A stretch of DNA of 64,000 nt. Origin: Bolinopsis microptera (lineage: Eukaryota; Ctenophora; Tentaculata; Lobata; Bolinopsidae). Positions 20,720 to 34,657 of this stretch are shown piece after piece. Positions within the stretch are counted from its first letter, which is position 1; every line of letters starts with the position of its first letter. The notes under the pieces are model-generated. The model saw only the letters and a program-made list of their open reading frames with translations, was not told the DNA's origin and searched no databases. A program made the translations under genes and the position numbers. The stretch is taken from assembly GCF_026151205.1 (NCBI RefSeq), contig NC_087072.1, positions 5,506,084 through 5,570,083 of the forward strand, in the 5' to 3' direction.

Positions 20720-22356
20720 GATGCGAAGCAAGAATGCTAGTTCGCGCGGCGCGTCGAAGCGGCAAAGTCCTCCAAGCTTTCGCACCGCTGCGGGCGCGCT
20801 TGTTTCACAAGTGGTGAGGCGGGCGCGCACTACTGCAAGCGCAAGGGCTCTGGATAGAGCAAGCGTATGTGTGTCAAAAAATAATGATACACATGCGCTT
20901 CCTAGGTAGCGCATGTGACCATGTGTGTCAAAAAATAATGATACACATGCGCTAGCAGGTTTATCATGTATATCATTAGGTGGCCCATGTGTGTCATTTT
21001 TGTAAAATTGCTGTAAAATCTCTATCTAATATTCTAATCGCTATCTTTATCTATTTATATATGTATTTTATCCTTATCTCTATTTTATCTTTAAACTCCT
21101 CTCCGCTCGCCTCCCGTGTGAAACGAGCGCGCTTGCACGCTGCAGTGGCGCGAAAGCACATGGTTAGGTTGTAGCGCGATGCACTACTGGGTCGCGCGCG
21201 CATCCAATAATGCTTCTCGCAACCACTTAAGCAGATCGGCGGGATGCAAAGGATTGACATCGTCAATCAAATGGTTAGGTAAAAGCTTGACCATTGTTAA
21301 TGGTCTGGCCCGGCGCGCGCTACTTCGTAGCACTTAACATTTCGAGTAACATCCGTCAAGGTGAAAACGCGTGTTGCTGCACAGGCTATAATGTTACATA
21401 TTAATTGACGATTTCAATTCATCGCAGCTCGGCAAGGCCCAGTAGCACATATTTTGCTGATCTAACGAAGTGGTTGCGAAAACAGAAAAGCATTATTAAA
21501 TGATCTGAGTGGCGCGGCCCAGTAATGCAACGCGCTACAAATAGAAATCAGAGTACAGAGTTTGATAATGGTATGTATATTGATTCTAATTGCTTTTAGC
21601 TGTCAGGGACCGGTCTTGCTCGAGTGTAAAGTTTTAAAGTGATACTCGTCTAAATTTCTTCGAAGTAGTGCGCGGTTGTTTTCTCGAAATACTTTACCAG
21701 CCGTGGCTGCAGTAGCACTGAAACAAGCGCATCACGTAGTATACAGTATATTCACATAGCCATGTGTATACGCGTACTGCGGTCGCGCGCTACTGCAAGC
21801 GAGAGGGCTCTGGTTAGAGCAACGTAGTATACGAAGGCACATGATTAGGTCATAGGTGAAGCTGCGCCTATTCCTTCGAGCGCGGCACTTTATTGAGCTT
21901 CTACAATCTATATGAAGGGAGCCGAACAAGAAATTATTAAGCTAAGTACAATTATTTTGCTCGAGGAAAAGTGCTACTAAGCTGATCATAGCGGCCTAAT
22001 TGAGCATTAATCGATATGCAGTTGCAGTTGCGATAAATATTATTTGTTGCGCGGCTTAGTATTGCATCGCGCTACAATAACTGTGTAATGTCTCCTCGGT
22101 CTTATCAGCTGGGTGAGAGGAAACGAGACTGACGGTTAAATGAGACATGAGAAGGGGCCATGCCTAAATCTAAAATATTTATTGAGTATCCATTCAGTAC
22201 ATTTACATTGTAGGGTACCGTCACATGGGGACTTCAGTCTATTATATTTATGTTCATAATCATATAGATTAGGCTTGGGGGACTTCGCCGCTTCGACGCA
22301 CCGCGCAAACAGCAAAGTAGCATTTTTGCTTCGCATCGTCGATCGTTGACATCGTA

Positions 22357-22391
22357 AAGTAAAGTAAAGTAAAGTAAAAGTAAAGTAAAAA
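22357..22391. repeat. (AAAGT)n short tandem repeat
   Basis: About six AAAGT/AAAAGT units in a row. This is a simple repeat with no other feature. Confidence 0.85.
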
Positions 22392-22954
22392 TTATGACAT
22401 AACATCATCACTAATGTCTACAAAGCATCATCACACTACATGGAAAAATAACTATTTCTCCATCAAATTTAAAGGTAATAATTTATCAAATATTAATCAT
22501 GAATAAAAACAACAAAACAAAATTTAATTTATTCATACTTCCCAGTGGAGTAAAGATTTATAAAACGTTTCTTTGCTACATAAGGATGGAACCACAGATA
22601 ATCATTGTGTTTTTCCTTATTACTGATATAACTGGTACCTTCAGTTCATGGTGTGAGGAGTCAAGAAGAAAAGAAAGTAACAAAAACGGTTGCTGACACA
22701 GCATTTGGACTTACACCTAGTATGACCTCCTATGAGTGCCGTTAAATTATTAACAGGAAAATTGTTTTAATTTTGGTTGATCGAATGTTTTATATCAGAT
22801 GTTGATCTCTTAAAGATAGGTGTATATTTTTGCTATTATTTCTATGAAAGGGGAGGTACGGATAAAGTACCAAACCTTATTGTGTATATTTGGTTGCAAC
22901 TCCGGTAAATGATGAAACATGTCTCTTATGAGAGTGATACCGTGAGTTGCTTCC

Positions 22955-22985
<31 letters not shown>

Positions 22986-23480
22986 GGTACCTTCAATTCT
23001 TGTTAAAACTTCTTTCGAAACATTCCAAAAATGAAAGTCATTTACAATACATTTAGAAATCATATTCTTTTTAAAACTTTCCAATCCAATTTTAAAACTC
23101 TAAACTGTCAAGCATTTCTTCACCTCCGAAGGGAGTTTGTTCCAATAAGGAACAACCCGCTCTGGAAGAAAAGAACACTGAAGATTCTTGACCTTTGTCA
23201 CACTCTTACTACATCTATTGGATGAAACCAGATTAAGACCTGATCTGCTTGGTCTGAACAAGTCTGACCCATAATCAGTCAAGCCATTAATAACCTTAAA
23301 AGCTTCAATAAGGTCCCCACGTATTCGCCGCTCTGCCAGCGTTGTCAAATTAAGGATTTCCAGTCTACGGCTGTAAGAAAGAGTACCCACCTCATCAATC
23401 AGACGGGTAAACCGCCTCTGGACGCTCTCCAGCTCCAAAACAGTCCTCCAACTTCCATGAGCCGCAACTGGATTCAATCA
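22955..23480 (-). mobile_element. LINE 3' end, minus strand, with poly(A)
   Basis: A run of 26 T (22955-22980) is the poly(A) tail read on the reverse strand. Upstream of it on that strand is the C-terminal part of a non-LTR RT protein, with the conserved L-E-x-V-Q-R-R-F-T-R-L-I, then R-R-L-E-I-L-N-L and I-x-G-L-T-D-Y, ending at 23100. The copy is strongly 5'-truncated near 23480, a classic target-primed insertion. Confidence 0.88.
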
Positions 23481-23689
23481 AAGATTAGGCGGTATGACAG
23501 GCTGACCGCCGCCCAGTAAAGTGTAACGTAAACACTAAACATAGTACTATACTATAACACTGTCAACTGTACAAGTCAATTCCTATGAGGACAGTTTGTT
23601 GCTGTTATGTTTCCCAAGTGTCTTTTGTTTAAGTTTAGAAAAGTACAGGTCAGCATGCCTATAGAGGATGCAGGAGGCCTTGTCGAAAC

Positions 23690-24277
23690 ATCGATTGAAA
23701 CATTACATATTGTATCTCAGTTTGGGGTGATGCAGCACTCTTTAGGACAGCAAGTATCTGGCTGTCTCAGAAGCACTGTGTACGGGTCCTCTTTGGTGAT
23801 AAAGAGGCATACCTAAACAAGTTCCTTACATGTGCAAGAACAAGAGAGTTTGACAGCCAGGCACTTGACCATACATTCTTCCAACTAGAGCACTGTAAAC
23901 CACTTTTCAAGCAACAAAACATCCTGGCTTTCAAAAATTTATATACATATCACACATTTATGGAAGTTTTTAAAATACTAAAACTAAGGTGCCCAGCATC
24001 ACTGCAACAGCATTATCAGTCATCTTTTAGAAAGGAAACCACTATCATTTCACAACTCCCATCTAATGACTTCATATCAAGATCCACCAAAATTTGGAAC
24101 ACAATTGCACCTAAACTTAAGCTCTTTGACTACTCCTACAAGATTAGCCTTGCTAAAAGTCGCCTGAAAAAGGCACTTCTAAAGCTGCAACATGCTTATA
24201 ATGATTCGGCATGGACCACAAGCGATTATGACATAATGCAGCTGTCATTTGAAAACAATCCCCTTCATCAAATTTAA
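23690..24277 (+). mobile_element. LINE RT C-terminal fragment, plus strand
   Basis: The frame around 23704-24277 reads Y-C-I-S-V-W-G ... Q-K-H-C-V-R-V-L-F-G, then a long C-terminal tail with F-I-S-R-S-T-K-I-W-N-T-I and two further helical stretches, as in the C-terminal part of Jockey/CR1-type ORF2. The RT palm is missing. It belongs to a different family from the minus-strand fragment next to it. Confidence 0.8.
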
Positions 24278-26143
24278 TCCACTGATCTCGGCCCACAGGC
24301 TCCTCCTATTAAACAAATTTGATTTTGGTAAATGTGTGCTGACTCCACCACCTATGTATTTAACCTAATATTTAGTGTATTACAGGTAGAAATTGACTTA
24401 GGTAGGTATTTTTCTCTTAGGTAGATATTAAGAATTTGGTTAATTTCTTAATTGTATGACTATTTCCATTACTGAGACGTTTTTAATATTTAATTTAGGA
24501 GGGTTTTTGAAATTTTTATAGGACTGGTTCACAGAGTGAACAGATTCCAGATTTATATATTTTTAAACTGATATTTAATAAATGATTAAAAGAACCAATA
24601 TTAAAGTTGCCATAGTAAAGCCTTTAGGTCCAAAAATATACCCATTATGCTCCCGTAAAAACAACTCTAAATCAGTAGGCTGTCACTCTATTAATGCACC
24701 ACACCGCTTCCTCCACTGCACTAAAAGTTATACAATAAATTCTACAATCCTAATTTTGTATCGTGATGGAGACCGGTGTCCATACAAAAATTTTACTAGG
24801 TTGCCGTTTGGTGTGAGCAATAGCGAACAGCACGAACACTCCTTTGCCCCGTCAACCTATATCTAATCTATTTAAAGAGTGACAACCATACTACACATTG
24901 AATTAGGATTCCTTTAAATATCAAATTGATTTATTGTAAACTTGTTTACTCTGTAATAAATGGCATAAAATTGAATTTTTGTTTAACTGAATTTTTGTTT
25001 AACTGATCATCTTAGGCATCTTCAGTGAGTACATTGGAAAATTTATTAAACGATGATAGTAGATTTTATAAATATATTATATATTAAGGCTGTTCCGGGA
25101 ATTATCTGCTCGCTACAGTGGAATAATGATACTCATCTATATTTTAGATGTATTGTTGACATCTGTATCGATTTTTTCGACCAAAAAGGTCACCCAAACA
25201 ATATATATCCGATCAAATCAAGTGTTGCTCCTGGCAGAGCACAATACACAGGTGACAATCATAGTCACAAAATTATTTGTGCCATGAGCTTAGGACTTCC
25301 TTAGGTCATTGCAACGATTGAGTGAGCCTTGTGAATTCTGTCAGATCAGATGTTGTTGTTCCCTCAGTGTACACAGTATTGTCTCTGTGTATGATTGTAT
25401 TGATTCATTAGAGCAAACCATGAAAGTAGCAATAACCTGGACATCCGAGTCTGATGTCCAGGTTTTTGTTACTTTCATGGTGATGATCAGACTTGATTTT
25501 CATTAAGTTTTCAAAGCACCGGAAGCAAGCTTAGTTTCTTATAAGGATAGCGTGAGCTGAACGCTCAATGACCACCTTGGTCTACTTGCTGTGAGGTGTC
25601 TCAGCTACATGGGTAGGGGTTCCCTCTTTTTACCAATTGAAAATGTCTCTAGTGATAATGCCGATACCAAATCACGTCATAGTAGAGGCTATGGAAATTG
25701 ACACCGTCGTTTTAAAAGCGTTGTTATGGTCTAATTGTTATGGTCTAATTGTTATGGTCTAATTTCTCTAAGAATGCAACAAAATTTCAGAATTTCAAAC
25801 GACATCAAAATTAGGCCTATCTAGCTTAGAATTCAGTTTTATTAGTAGCACCTAAAGGAGATCGTACCTGACACTTTCGGATAACAAATAGTGCCAATTA
25901 CCACCAGACCATACCAAACATTTACTTTTTGGAGCAAACATATAGCAAGTAATCAGATTACAATTTTAACTGCATTTTAATGGCACATTGTGTTTTTAAA
26001 GGCAACTACAGGGAGCTGATGTGATACTATAATTTTTAAACACTGATGTATTGTACATTAAAGTATTTTGAAGTTCGTCTATTTTTGATATTTGAGTTCT
26101 ATCATATGATGCGATAAATAGTAAATACTCTAATAACTTTCAG
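24278..26143. other. Intergenic with a hairpin and a 15-bp tandem repeat; likely DHX16 5' region
   Basis: No coding exon is supported. It contains the 65-nt hairpin at 25417-25481 and three copies of GTTATGGTCTAATT near 25723-25764. A good acceptor (ACTTTCAG) ends at 26143, four bases before the DHX16 ATG, so a 5' leader is spliced to this point. Confidence 0.6.
25417..25481. repeat. 65-nt hairpin with 29-bp arms
   Basis: The left arm starts ACCATGAAAGTAGC and the right arm ends TACTTTCATGGT. The arms match at 27 of 29 positions around a 7-nt loop (CGAGTCT). Arm length and the two internal mismatches resemble a microRNA precursor, but a small foldback element is equally possible. Confidence 0.8.
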
Positions 26144-26147
26144 GATT

Positions 26148-29100
26148 ATGACGAATATCAAACAATGGGTTGAAGATGAACTGCACAATATCCTTGGATT
26201 ATCTGACAGTCTCCTCACTGAATACATTGTAGACCTTGCTAAAAAGTCCAATTCTGTTAGTGATTTGGTGTATGATCTTCACAAATCAGCTGGGGTTCCT
26301 AAAACGGACAAGCTTGAAGAGTTTGCTGGAAAGTTAATAGGACAATTACCTAAGAAACAGAAAACAGCTTCAGTAAATAGCAAGCAAGTTCAATTGAAAG
26401 CTGCCCGTCAGAGTGAGTTAAAGAATAAATCATATGCATTTATACCTGAACCAGAAGTGCCTAAGACAAAAGCACCTAAGAAAAAGTCTCGGAAGCAAAG
26501 CTCTGAATCAGAAGATGAAACTATTGTTGTGAAACGGAGAGGAAAGAAAGTTAAGGAACGTAAAAAATCTGAAATATCTCCAGATGATGAATGGGAAGCT
26601 GCTGAAAATGAAAGGGTAAAAGATATGAAAGATAAGGAAGAATTTGTAGACAGGCTGAAGAAGCGCGATAAAGGAGACACTCGAAATGTAGCTGAAGATT
26701 CAAGCAAAAATCGTTATGATGATGCTAAAAAGACCTTGCAATTAAATGAAGAGGATAAAAAACGGATGATTCCTGAACTCCGTAAGCAATCTCGACGAGA
26801 GTATGCCAAGAAAAGGAAAGATATGAAGTTGGAGGAGTTGGTTGATGACATTCGTGATGAAGAGTACCTTTTCAAGGATGTAGAGATTACTGAAAGGGAA
26901 AGGAATCAATTGGATAGAAAGAAAGAGCTGCTGGATCTAGCCCAAAGATATAACAAAGCAGGAGATGTCGAAAAAGTGCAGCGATATGCTATGCCAACTG
27001 AAAGTGACACATTTGAATACTATAATGATCCTGATGAGCAGTCAGGGCAGGAGCTAGGTCCTAAGGCTGAAATAAAAAGGTGGGAACAAGAGCAGTTGAA
27101 TAAAGCTGAATTGAAGTTTGGTGCAAAAGCTGGCAAGAAAGAACAGAAGGAGTACGAGTTTCTGGTTGAAGATGCTGTAGATTTCGTTCTAGCTGATACC
27201 ATCAAAGGGTCCAATGAAGGTGCACCAGAAGTTTCTGCAGCTGAAGTAAAAAAGCAGACAATTAAAGAATGTCAAGAATCATTACCAATTTATTTCTACA
27301 AAGAGTCTCTGCTTGATGCAATTAGAGAGCACCAAGTACTTATTATAGAGGGTGAAACTGGATCAGGTAAGACAACTCAGATTCCTCAATATCTTTATCA
27401 TGGAGGATTTTGCGATAATGACATGAAAATAGGATGTACACAGCCAAGGCGTGTTGCTGCAATGAGTGTGGCCTCTAGAGTTGCTGAGGAAATGGATGTG
27501 AAACTGGGAAATGAAGTTGGGTACTCCATCAGATTTGAAGACTGCACCTCAGACCGTACTAAGATTAGGTACATGACTGATGGTATGTTACTCAGAGACT
27601 TTCTCGGTGAACCAGATTTAGCATCATACTCTGTTATGATAATTGATGAGGCCCATGAAAGAACCTTACACACTGATGTACTTTTTGGATTGGTCAAAGA
27701 TATTGCAAGGTTTAGGCCAGATTTAAAGCTCTTGATCTCCAGTGCAACTTTAGATGCTGGCAAATTTTCAGAGTTCTTTGATGATGCTCCTATATTCAGA
27801 ATTCCCGGACGGAGATTTCCTGTAGAAATTTATTACACGAAAGCCCCTGAAGCTGACTATCTACAGGCAGCTGTGGTATCAGTTCTTCAGATTCATCTGA
27901 CTCAACCTAGTGGGGATATTCTCGTATTTCTCTCTGGTCAGGAGGAAATCGAAACAGCACAGGAAATCCTTCAGGACAAAGTTAGAAGACTTGGTAGTAA
28001 GATCAAAGAGTTGATAATCTTACCAATTTATGCCAATTTACCTTCAGAAATGCAAGCCAAGATATTTGAGCCAACACCTCCTGGAGGGAGAAAAGTTATC
28101 TTAGGAACAAACATTGCAGAAACATCTCTCACTATAAATGGTATTGTTTATGTGATAGACCCAGGCTATTGTAAACAGAAAAGCTACAACCCTAGAACGA
28201 GCATGGAAGCACTGACAGTGGTGCCCATCTCAAAAGCCTCAGCTGATCAGCGTGCAGGTAGGGCTGGTCGTGTGTCTGCAGGTAAATGTTTCAGATTGTA
28301 CACTGCTTGGTCCTACACGAATGAGCTGGAAGCAAGCCCTGTTCCTGAAATCCAGAGAACAAACTTGGGAAATGTCGTTCTCATGTTAAAAAGTTTGGGA
28401 ATAAATGATTTACTAAACTTTGACTTCATGGATCCCCCTCCTGCAGAAACCTTGATTGTATCCCTTGAACAACTCTATGCACTTGGTGCTCTAAACCACA
28501 AAGGAGATTTGACCTTGACTGGCAGGAAAATGGCAGAATTCCCCCTGGACCCGATGATGGCCAAAACCTTGATAGCTTCAGAGAAGTACGGTGTTGTTGA
28601 GGAAGTCATGACTATAGCATCAATGTTAGGAGTGAACAGTGCTGTATTTTACCGACCAAAAGATCAAGCTGTTCACGCTGATAATGCGAGAACCAACTTC
28701 TTTTCTCCAGGCGGTGATCATTTGTCTCTGCTGAAGGTTTATGAGAATTGGGCAGCTACTGACTATTCAACACAGTGGTGTTTTGAGAACTTCATTCAGC
28801 ACAGGTCGATGAAACGTGCTCGGGCAATCAAAGATCAGCTTCAAGGCTTGCTCGACAGAACCGAAATCGATCTGCTGTCAAATCCCATGGAACATGTCGG
28901 AATTAGGAAAGCCATAACATCGGGTTACTTTTACCACACAGCGAGGTTGACAGCTAATGGACTTTACAAAACTGTCAAACATCAACAGAGTGTCCACATT
29001 CACCCTAATTCTAGCTTGTTTGAAGAACAGCCTAAATGGGTCATATATCACGAACTGGTTCTCACTTCTAAAGAATTCATGAGACAGGTAGGAATTTAAT

Positions 29101-29326
29101 TTTAGTGTGTTCTTTAATATTTAATAACTGCCGACATTTTTCCCCCGCTCTGATGACTTAATTCCTCATCGTCAAAATGGTTACAATAATCCTCCTTTTT
29201 TTTCAGTCGATAGAGATCGAGAGTAAGTGGTTGGTAGAGGTAGCCCCGCATTACTACAAAGAAAAGGATATCGAAGAGAAGAAAATGCCAAAACAGCGTG
29301 GGAAAGCTAAAGCTGAACTGGGTTGA
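26148..29326 (+). CDS. DHX16: DEAH-box pre-mRNA splicing helicase, DHX16/Prp2 type
   Basis: Two coding exons, 26148-29087 and 29207-29326, give about 1019 residues; the vertebrate protein is slightly over 1040. The N terminus (W-V-E-D-E-L-H at residues 7-13) matches the DHX16 start. A long charged region follows with K/E-rich blocks and the [11 protein letters not shown] segment. The helicase core shows G-E-T-G-S-G-K-T-T at about 402, D-E-A-H at about 500, S-A-T at about 532 and Q-R-A-G-R-A-G-R at about 701, then the HA2/OB C-terminal region to the final exon with H-Y-Y-K. The family is known to remodel the activated spliceosome before the first splicing step, in the nucleus. The almost intronless first exon is notable. 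An acceptor sits just before the ATG. Confidence 0.97.
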
Positions 29327-29673
29327 CAGTTTTAAAGAGACTTGAGTTTGGGGTTCAAATATGCAGCGTTTGGTATTTGGGTATTGTGTTCAGAGGTTTA
29401 GCCAAACTGCATCGAAATATAGTGTCCTCCGTGAGCGACGTTTTCATAATTCATATTTTTATTTATTATGTATTCAATTTGTTAACTTTTAAAGAATATT
29501 TTAATTCTGTTTCGAACTATAGATCGGCTAATTTTATTGATCTTTACATTTATTTTTGACCGAAAATATTTTGAATAATTTTATCACAAAGTGATGTGTT
29601 TTTATTGCTTTCCAATATGCATCTTGTATTTTGTGCTTGTAATAAATCCTGAACTAACCACGAATCTCTTGTA
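29327..29673 (+). other. Short gap between DHX16 and ATP5F1B
   Basis: Only 347 bp separate the DHX16 stop from an acceptor (CTCTTGTAG, ending 29673) two bases before the ATP5F1B ATG. AATAAA lies at 29641-29646, about 30 bp before that acceptor. A possible donor (CTCC|GTGAGC) at 29427 would allow an ordinary 5' UTR intron instead of trans-splicing. Confidence 0.6.
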
Positions 29674-29675
29674 GC

Positions 29676-32030
<2,355 letters not shown>

Positions 32031-32228
32031 CTTACCTCTATCTTAGGCTCATGTTTACTCGGACTTTGAGTGGACTCGAGTTTTTGTAATTTTTACTAAT
32101 ATATATGATTTGATAAATGATGAAGAGGTTTTGTGTTGATGTACTAGTACTACAATGTATTAAGTTATTGTACAATATTCTCGCTTACTTTTGTTAGAAA
32201 CATTCAGAAATGAAAAACAATTCTTTAT

Positions 32229-33835
32229 GGACACGTTCATAAAAAGGTGGCACTAGAGATTGATTTTTCACTGCCAAAATTGTGTGAAGCATTTTAAAAT
32301 ACTTGTATCTCAAGGAGTATGCTATGTAAGTTAACCAAATTTTAATATGTGGTCCAAAAAGAGTCAAATGTCACATAATTAAGTCATTCATCTCTTTATA
32401 TCTGTTAATTGTGCAGATATGAGCCAGAAATCACAAAATATTCATTTCTTGCACCTCTAATGATGAATTTACATTCTGTGAGTGTGTCCTGCTTCTCAAT
32501 GTGATTATTGAACCTTTTTGAGATAGTTGAGTGTTAAAAGTGCAAAGAGTCACCGGTTAAATGTGGAGTTATGATGCAATTATCACACACTGGGTTAATT
32601 CTGACTAATTATTTTAGAATGATGAATGTGATATGAATATCAACGGAATGATTGTAATAATGAACTCTATCGATCACAATTATAGCATGCTAACTAATAT
32701 TTAGAGAATTTAGATGGTTAAAAGTGCCATAATGAGTCAAAAATCACATAAATGAGCATGTATTGAAATGATGCTGTATCAGGGGAATGTATCACTTTTT
32801 GGCTCTATATCAGGTTGGTATTCATAGTAAATCTGCAGTGATTTGTTGTGACACTTGTTTATGGTCATGGAGAAGTTCGTTATTAGAGTTATAGTGGAAT
32901 CAATAATCACAAAACACTGATTTTAAACTGAGTAAACTAGGCAAGTACTTTTACTACTCAAGCCATGATAATTTTGTCTCCATAATGTGACAAATGAATC
33001 AATCAGTATTCAGTAACGTATAATACTTAGTTGGATTTTTGAAATGTGATTATCGATTCATTACCTTTCCTTTCAAAATGTCATTACAACTTGAACATTA
33101 CATATGATTCAATTGTCACACTTTAAAGAAAATTACATATTTGGTGGCTAGATTTATGTGATTTTTGAATCATTTAAGCACCCAGATCAAAAATTATTGC
33201 TCATAGACCTTCAATATGGTATAAGCTTAGACATGGATTCAAAAATCACATAGTAAAGTTCATAGAATGAATATAAATTGTCATATCGCGCACTTAATTT
33301 AAGGCTTACTATAGTGTGACTTAATAGCGCACCTTTAACGAAAATGTGACTTTTGAATCATATTAACTGGTTTTAATACTATTTAATACTATTTTGTACC
33401 CTAAAAAATGATAGAAAGCCAATAAAAACGTTAGATGATTCAATAATCACTGCTCAAAATAGGCTCATTTCCAACGTTTAAGTTGTGATTTTTGACTCAT
33501 TTTGGCACCAATAACAATTTCAGATAAGACATTCCATTCCTTACATGCATTATAGTCACCATATCAATTTTGGCTTCTTTGTGAATATTACTTTTCAGAT
33601 TATCTAGTGTTGATTCATCTTGCATTTCTAATTGTGTGACTTTTGACTCATTGGCACACTAATAACGATAACTCCTGTGATATAAGCACTAGAGACTCCG
33701 TGATTTCAGGATCATGAAATTTAATCGAATTTCTAAAGGTATAGATAGATATATCAACCAACAAAGAGCAATGACTATTTTTAAAACGCATTTAAAAAAA
33801 TCAATCTCTAGTGCCACCTTTTTTTGAACGTGTCC
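32229..33835. mobile_element. Non-autonomous DNA transposon, 1607 bp, 40-bp TIRs, internal motif array
   Basis: The termini 32229-32268 and 33796-33835 are inverted copies matching at 39 of 40 bases and starting GGACACGTTCA. TTAT flanks both ends (32225-32228 and 33836-33839), giving a 4-bp target duplication. No transposase or other protein is encoded. The inside holds at least 13 copies of a 15-bp motif (TGTGATTNTTGANTC) in both orientations. The superfamily is not assigned; a 4-bp duplication would suit Sola or Chapaev-like elements among others. Confidence 0.85.
32361..33649. repeat. Array of 13 dispersed 15-bp motifs TGTGATTNTTGANTC
   Basis: Forward copies start at 32500, 33045, 33157, 33345, 33484 and 33635. 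Reverse copies (GANTCAANAATCACA) start at 32361, 32421, 32734, 32897, 33106, 33236 and 33437. Spacing is irregular (60-310 bp) and orientation is mixed, unlike a tandem satellite. Conserved motif with diverged spacers suggests a protein-binding array. Confidence 0.8.
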
Positions 33836-34657
33836 TTATGGTAATCTTAAGTCAATCAATTCATATTTATATTAGCTGTAAATATGTCTATAATTGTGGT
33901 AAAAATATCATACAAAATATCATACAAATTGGTCATCGACTACTAAATTTAAAATACTGCTTTTTCTCTTCGGACTCTACTAAATATAGCTCTGTCTTCT
34001 CTCTTTCTCTCCGCCATAGTGCACTGTTTACTGTTGCACTGTTTTACGACAACATCCATCTAATTTCGATAGCTAAATCTAATAAATTTTCTGATCTAAA
34101 ATGTCCATCACACCACATTATTTCCGTCCTCTTCTATTAGCGTTGTTCCCGGTACTCTTGCTTCTATTAGCGTTGTTGCTCGGACCTGGATTCTTTCCTG
34201 CCGCCTTGCTACTTCTTGATCTGGGATTAGTTTTGTGAAAGGGTTGATGAGAGCTTCCTCAGGCTCTCATTTCGAGGTAAAAATCGAGGAATAAAAAGCT
34301 TAATTTGAAGGTTTACGTTGGAATGAATAATCCAAAACGATTCACAGTGCAATTTGAAGTTTATGAGTGCTCTCGAATGCGACCTAATTGAGTTGATGTT
34401 AGGCTAAATGCTACTATACACAGCTTTTTACACAAACATTTAGCAGATATTAAAGTAAGTACAGGGTTAAGTTCCACCACAGTTGTGCACAAAATACCTT
34501 GATCCAGACGGTGTATTTTAACATTAGAAACAACGTGTCCTTAAACTGTAATATTAATCATCTGACCTACTTTCAACCGTGGAAGTCAATAATTCTTGAA
34601 AGAAAAACTGATCAATCTAGATTTGAAACCTCACAGTGAATCTACAAAACCGTGTTC
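33836..34657. other. Intergenic, nothing recognised
   Basis: AT-rich. A short direct duplication of CTTCTATTAGCGTTGTT occurs near 34130-34176. No exon is supported. Confidence 0.5.

Larger units (their letters stand above)
20015..22450. repeat. Nest of CG-rich hairpin repeats
   Basis: No gene is supported. The stretch is crowded with short palindromes and GCGCGC-type patches unlike the AT-rich surroundings. A perfect 14-bp-arm hairpin lies at 20689-20719. A unit with CAAAAAATAATGATACACATGCGC occurs twice near 20876-20950. A block around 21170-21270 (starting at TAGCGCGATGCACTACTGGG, later CTTCTCGCAACCAC) recurs inverted at about 55574-55663 and directly at about 55946-56032. A motif GGCTCTGGTTAGAGCAA occurs here (near 20847 as a variant, and 21806) and at 56090 and 56140. 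These look like degraded or nested MITEs. Confidence 0.6.

Noticed and set aside
22136-22411. 91-codon minus-strand frame
   Set aside because: Falls in CG-rich repeat and simple-repeat sequence with no motif.
32361-33649. CRISPR-like or satellite array
   Set aside because: Motifs are in both orientations with irregular spacing inside TIRs of a transposon; a eukaryotic context excludes CRISPR.
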